Shown here: in pieces, positions 6,895 to 10,463 of the stretch
Position numbering within the stretch: position 1 is the stretch's first letter
How the letters are laid out: the number at the start of each line of letters is the position of its first letter
Origin: an uncultured Clostridia bacterium
GTDB lineage: Bacteria; Bacillota; Clostridia; Oscillospirales; Ruminococcaceae
Direction: 5' to 3'
Assembly: GCA_947427325.1 (NCBI GenBank)
Contig: CANEHP010000073.1
Span: 1-10,463, forward strand
DNA length: 10,463 nt
Made by a program: the position numbers and the translations under genes
The notes under the pieces: model-generated
The model's input: the letters and a program-made list of their open reading frames with translations, nothing else
The model's database searches: none
Told to the model about the DNA's origin: nothing

Positions 6895-6985
6895 AGTTTT
6901 GAAGGAGTGTCCGTTTTGGACACTCCTACCCGCTCTATTTTAGGGCGGGTACTGTTTTCTTTGTTTACTGCGGCTCAATTTTTGA
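6895..6985. repeat. Hairpin-bearing repeat unit, copy 2
   Basis: It has the same flanking blocks as copy 1: AGTTTTGAAGG at 6895-6905, and the 29-bp block at 6957-6985, identical but for one base and exactly 280 bp from its partner at 6677-6705. Inside are two consecutive stems: AGGAGTGTCC (6903-6912) with GGACACTCCT (6918-6927), perfect with a 5-nt loop, and ACCCGCTCTA (6928-6937) with TAGGGCGGGT (6941-6950), with one G-U pair. Conserved flanks around changed but still paired interiors suggest structure is maintained. Confidence 0.65.
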
Positions 6986-7005
6986 AAGCACTCGGTAACG
7001 ATTCG

Positions 7006-8473
7006 TTATCGAATTTCAAGGCTGAACGATTCGTTCACTGTTTTCAATCGCTTTTTCTCTGCCTTGATGTCAGCCTTGACTTGCGCTATCATCGCCGCCG
7101 GCTTTTCCTCACATTCCTCGCATGTTTTGGCGTATATGTTATGAGCTTCTCGCTTTCCATAAGCATTTCTTGGACTATATCTGCCTTCGAAGAGGTGGTC
7201 GTTTATCATCGTCACACAGCCTGTGCCGGATCTGCGGTATTTGGGCTTGTACGGCTCGAAATCGGGTGGGAAGGTATTTACCCTTGCTTGTTCCTCAGCC
7301 CTCGGAATTTCGGCTTCTGCTGGGGGCAGCTCCTGCCTGCCGCCAATTTGGCGGTCTATCTTTGCGGCTGCTTGCCGCTGCATGGTATCGGTGATATGGC
7401 TGTAGATATCGATTGTTGTTTCGGAAGAAACATGCCCTATTGTCGTAGAGAGCGTTTTCACGTCCATTCCGTTTTCAAGTGCCATCGTCGAGAATGTGTG
7501 TCTGAGGTCATGAAATATTACTTTGGGGCATCCTGCCCGCTCCAGCATAATCTGCAATCGCTTGCGGACTGCTGACGGATTCTTTGTTTTCGTATTATCC
7601 GGCGAAGATGGAAATATCCACTCCGAATCAATGTTTTTCTTGTATTCTGATAATATTTGAAGAAGCGATGACGGAAGTATTATAGTTCGTATAGATGATT
7701 TGGTTTTCGGTTCTGATATTATGTTCTACTTTGAACACATTGACCTGCCGCTTTATCCGAACTTCTCCGGTCGTGAAGTTGAGGTCGCTCCATTTTAGGG
7801 CGAGTATCTCTCCGCAGCGCATTCCCGTACCGAGTTCGAGCAGGAAGAGTTCGTAAAAGCCTTCTTTTTTCGCTCTGTTTAGAAATCTAATGACTTCGCT
7901 TTGCGTAAGTACTTTCATTTCACGGGATTTCTTGGGCGGAAGCTTACAGCCAATAGCGGGATTGGTTTTGATTAAACCCTCTTGTACAGCCTTTTCAAGA
8001 GCGGAGCGACAGTTCGCATGAATTGCTCTTATCACTCGATCAGATAATTCTGTGCCATATGCTTCTACCCTTATTCTCCGACTGGCGGATTTTGTCCGCA
8101 CGTAAAATTGTTGCAAGTCGGACTGCGTTAATTTGTTTAGAGGTATCGATCCAATTTCGGGTATAATGTGGCAATAAATTCTGCTTTCATATTCAAGCTG
8201 AGTCGTTAGTCTTATGGTGTGTTTGCAGTATGTCTGATACCAGAAGTCTATCCATTCGCCGAATGGCATTTCCGAATTTATTTTCTCGGTAGGCTTGCCA
8301 TGCTTCTCCTTAAGGGCTTCAAGTTTTTCTGCGCACTCGGTTTTGGTTTTTGCGGTAACGTTCTTGGTTATAGGTAAACCCTTATCGTCGTAACCTACGA
8401 CCACACGCCCTTCCCATCTGCCGTCCTTGCGCAATCTCAAAGTACCCTCGCCTTGCTTTCGTCGTTTAGCCAT
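7006..8473 (-). pseudogene. Tyrosine recombinase (integrase 1), split by a frameshift
   Basis: Site-specific integrase, about 488 residues if the frameshift is repaired. GGAGG lies 8 nt before ATG 8473, and that start overlaps the integrase 2 stop by 8 nt (ATGGCTAA), implying coupling. Layout: AP2-like arm-binding domain (about 10-57, RWEGRVVVGYDDKG), SAM-like core-binding domain (about 68-165), then the catalytic domain with Arg219 (TGMRCGE), Lys in SEPKTKSS, His321/Arg324 (FHDLRHTF), His347 and nucleophile Tyr357 (DIYSH). About 130 residues follow, including a second arm-like module (about 419-462). The 5' frame runs past the break to a stop at 7628; the 3' frame carries HxxR and Tyr. The join is near 7719-7720, where removing one A from CATAAT restores EHISEPKTK. 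As read, no active enzyme results. Confidence 0.9.
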
Positions 8474-9633
8474 TGCCCATACCTCCAATTATATCGTCCA
8501 TAAAATTGCCAACAACCTTTGCGGCGTTCTTTTGCACATCAATTGTGACATGAGTATAAGTATCCAGCGTGAAGCTGGTATTCGTATGTCCTAAAATACC
8601 GGATAGCGTTTTAGCATCTACGCCGCCCGCTATTGCGCGTGTCGCAAATGTGTGGCGAAGATCATGAAATCGTATAAGTGGTAGTTCCGCATTTTTGAGA
8701 AGCACTTTCAAGTGCGTATAAGCGCTCTGCGGATTTAGTGGTTCTTCGGGTTGGCAAAAATTCGGGAATATCCAATCGCTAACTGAATTTTTTTCGCTTT
8801 TTGAGAAGTTCCAACGTACTTGGCGGCAGTAGGATTTCTCTTGTTCCTGTTTCGGTTTTGGTTTCGCCGATTGGAAGAACCCCGTTTTTAATTCTGCCAA
8901 CGCTGCGGCGAACTTTGAGTTTTCCGTTCTGCTCATTGAGGTCCTCCCATCGAAGCCCGCATATCTCACCTCGGCGCAGTCCTGTGGTCAATTCTGTGTA
9001 GAAGAAATCATACCGACGCTCATCGGATTTTATGATCTCCATAAATCTCTCGAGCTGCTCGTCATTTAGAATTTGTTTGGCAGGGTAGTTGTTCTTGGGA
9101 ACGGTCGTTCCGTTGGTCGGATTGTTTACAACTAATCGCTGCCGCATTGCCGTATCAAGCGATTCGTGGAGTAGCATATGAATTTTTCTGACCATGCTGT
9201 CAGCAAGTTCCGTGCCGTGTTCTCTGTCAGTGTGAACGCGTCCGTTTTTCTTAACAGAATTGTAGAATTTCTGAATTTCATTTGTTGTGAGCGTTGACAG
9301 CGAACGGTTTCCCAGATAAGGTTTTATCTGATGTTCGATCAGAGATTTATACGCTGACAGAGTTCCCTCTCTTATTGTGAAGATCATAAATTCGCTGATC
9401 CACTTGTCGAGCCATTCGCCAAGCGTCATATTACAGTCCTCGCTGAGGTCGGCATCGCGGTACATTTCAATCTTGTCATGCAGCTTTTGTGTTAGCTCTG
9501 CTTGGGTTTTGGCGAGGACATATCTGTATATTGGCTCGCCGTTGTTCTTGTGACCAACTACGATCCTGCCTTCCCATCGTCCGTCATCGCGTTTGCGAAC
9601 CATTCCGTCACCCGACGGTCTGCGTCTTGCCAT
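8466..9633 (-). pseudogene. Tyrosine recombinase (integrase 2), split by a frameshift
   Basis: Paralogue of integrase 1, about 388 residues when joined. AGGAGG lies 7 nt before ATG 9633; the open frame reaches 9726 but the extra residues are not family-like. Layout: arm-binding domain (RKRDDGRWEGRIVVG, about 13-60), core-binding domain (about 70-170), catalytic Arg220 (TGLRRGE), Lys in GETKTETGTRE, His323/Arg326 (FHDLRHTF), His349 and Tyr359 (LDTYTH). The break falls in an A7 run (8788-8794): the 5' frame reads LLKKRKKFS and stops at 8779, while the other frame reads EKNSVSDWIFPN. One A fewer restores a continuous KKRKNSVSDWIFP. Unlike integrase 1 it ends soon after the tyrosine. As read, it is inactive unless polymerase slippage on the A-run repairs some transcripts. 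Confidence 0.9.
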
Positions 9634-9691
9634 AGCAGCACCTCCTCTGTAACCACACATCATACCACACTTTCCCGAACAAATCCAGTAC

Positions 9692-10294
9692 TCACATCGA
9701 CAAATTTTGGTCGTCGTTTTTGACACCTTTGACAGTATGATCCGTCTTGATTCCGAGTGCTCGCTTCTTCTGTTCGATTTTAGATTTCAATTTCGAGTCG
9801 ATCTGATTATTTAATTTTGCTTGCTTTTTCTGATACGAATCATTTATCATACTGCCAAGCAACCGAACCCATAAGGTGACCATATTGGTGACCTTAGAAT
9901 TTGAAATCTCAAAGTCATTGTTGCTGTCAATTTCGGCAACAGCTTTTATGATAGCGTTCTTTATGCTGCGGAATTCTTTGTTGTCCTCGAGCGGAATATC
10001 CGGATCGGGTTTGTCGTGGTATATAGATAATTTTTGACGGTTGATATTATTCCACTCCGCATAAAAATCCGCAATCCGTTTATCCTTTGCAAGTTCGTTT
10101 ACAATGCTATCGACTATATTCTTTACATCTTTCCGCAAGTATCCATACAACTTTTTGCCTTTGTGCTTCTTCAGCTGCTCGGAGAGTTGCAAGATAAGGA
10201 AAAACATATTTTCATTGCATTGAGTATATTGGGTGGAGTGCTGAAACAGTTTTTCAATTTTTTGATTTGCCGCCGCCTTAACTTCATTTCTCAT
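9692..10294 (-). pseudogene. C-terminal fragment of a MobL/MobP-like relaxase
   Basis: The 200 residues resemble the C-terminal part of MobL-type relaxases: a block GKKLYGYLRKDVKNIVDSIV at about 46-65, then NELAKDKRIADFYAEW, then PLEDNKEFRSIKNAIIKAV, and a Lys-rich coiled tail ending near IKTDH. The N-terminal nicking domain, with its metal-binding histidines and catalytic tyrosine, is missing. ATG 10294 is immediately preceded by an in-frame TAA (10297-10295) and has no ribosome site. The same frame upstream (10363-10298) reads RIFANDIFRNEMYHLF, which looks like a continuation of the same protein, with another in-frame TGA at 10366-10364. I infer a relaxase gene broken by nonsense mutations, not a short gene. 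It ends 58 bp before integrase 2. Family assignment is from memory of motifs. Confidence 0.7.
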
Positions 10295-10367
10295 TTAAGT
10301 TTGAAGTGTAAACAAGTGATACATTTCATTGCGGAAAATATCATTTGCGAATATGCGGTGGTTTCAT

Positions 10368-10463
10368 TTAAGTCCGAAGCTTCTGTTCGCTGTTTAAAAT
10401 CCGCAAAACGTTAGGCTTATTTTTTTTACTATATTTTTTACTTGGCTTTGTTGTTTTTGCGGC
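10368..10463 (-). CDS. Partial ORF end at window edge, 31 aa, Lys-rich
   Basis: A frame enters from the right edge and ends at TAA 10370-10368. Its 31 residues are Lys-rich (KPSKKYSKKNKPNV) like a protein tail. It is in a different frame from the relaxase fragment downstream, so it could be the end of another gene or an out-of-frame part of the same broken relaxase. There is too little sequence to decide. Confidence 0.25.
   Translation of the reverse strand, partial: AAKTTKPSKKYSKKNKPNVLRILNSEQKLRT

Larger units (their letters stand above)
6438..10463 (-). mobile_element. Remnant of an integrative mobilizable/conjugative element
   Basis: All genes from 7006 to the window edge are minus-strand mobility genes: two tyrosine recombinases and the C-terminal part of a relaxase, abutting a tRNA 3' end. 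This is the usual end structure of a tRNA-targeting integrative element, with the integrase next to the attachment site. The left boundary is taken as the tRNA 3' end by inference; the other end lies beyond 10463. No excisionase, origin of transfer or cargo gene is seen. All three mobility genes are disrupted, so the element is probably no longer self-mobile. Because the terminator at 6456-6488 seems to belong to the tRNA, the true junction could lie somewhat further right. Confidence 0.6.

Noticed and set aside
6627..6985. CRISPR array
   Set aside because: Only two units, with unequal interiors and 280-bp spacing, and no cas genes nearby.
6907..7575. Plus-strand open frame of 222 codons
   Set aside because: Antisense shadow of the integrase 1 catalytic and C-terminal regions; its composition is rich in Cys, Phe and Leu as expected from reverse reading.
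8786..8797. Classical -1 programmed ribosomal frameshift on the A-run
   Set aside because: The downstream frame is reached by skipping one base (+1 or -2), not by slipping back one, so a standard -1 slippery site does not join the two halves.
10034..10414. Plus-strand open frame of 126 codons at the right edge
   Set aside because: It is antisense to the relaxase fragment, with no ribosome site or recognisable motif.

Overview
The window reads as a chromosomal segment of an anaerobic low-to-mid GC Firmicute, probably a gut clostridium of the Oscillospiraceae/Ruminococcaceae type. This is inferred from gene content, strong AGGAGG-type ribosome sites, sigma-A-like promoters and the style of the mobile genes; no taxonomic marker is present. 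The left 6.3 kb is a block of plus-strand housekeeping genes. The right 4 kb is a decayed mobile element, all minus strand, lying against the 3' end of a tRNA-Pro gene.

Left block. A good promoter (124-152) drives oadG (231-683) and oadB (762-1955), the small single-span subunit and the Na+-channel subunit of a sodium-pumping biotin-dependent decarboxylase. The carboxyltransferase and biotin-carrier subunits are not in the window. A 250-bp gene-free stretch (1966-2216) follows, packed with consecutive hairpins and bounded by two identical 25-bp copies of a GAAA-capped hairpin. Next come glutamine-dependent NAD+ synthetase nadE (2292-4154), a doubtful small ORF (4158-4382), orotate phosphoribosyltransferase pyrE with its own clear promoter (4448-5104), and a DUF4261-type acidic protein (5169-6275). 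A structured, possibly terminating region precedes tRNA-Pro(CGG) at 6361-6437, which encodes its CCA and is followed by a strong intrinsic terminator (6456-6488).

Right block. From 6490 to 7005 there is no convincing gene, but there are several hairpins and two copies of a hairpin-bearing unit 280 bp apart. Then come two tandem tyrosine recombinase genes (7006-8473 and 8466-9633), which overlap by 8 nt. Each is split by a single one-base frameshift between its Arg I and HxxR catalytic boxes. Next to them lies the C-terminal part of a MobL/MobP-like relaxase (9692-10294) cut off by in-frame stops. Integrases plus relaxase beside a tRNA suggest an integrative mobilizable or conjugative element. 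With both integrases and the relaxase broken it is probably immobile, unless the frameshifts are sequencing errors or are bypassed.

The best leads are the paired frameshifts, the second arm-binding-like module at the C-terminus of the tRNA-proximal integrase, the repeated structured units beside the tRNA, and the hairpin array between oadB and nadE. I did not find a clear new defence or biosynthetic system.
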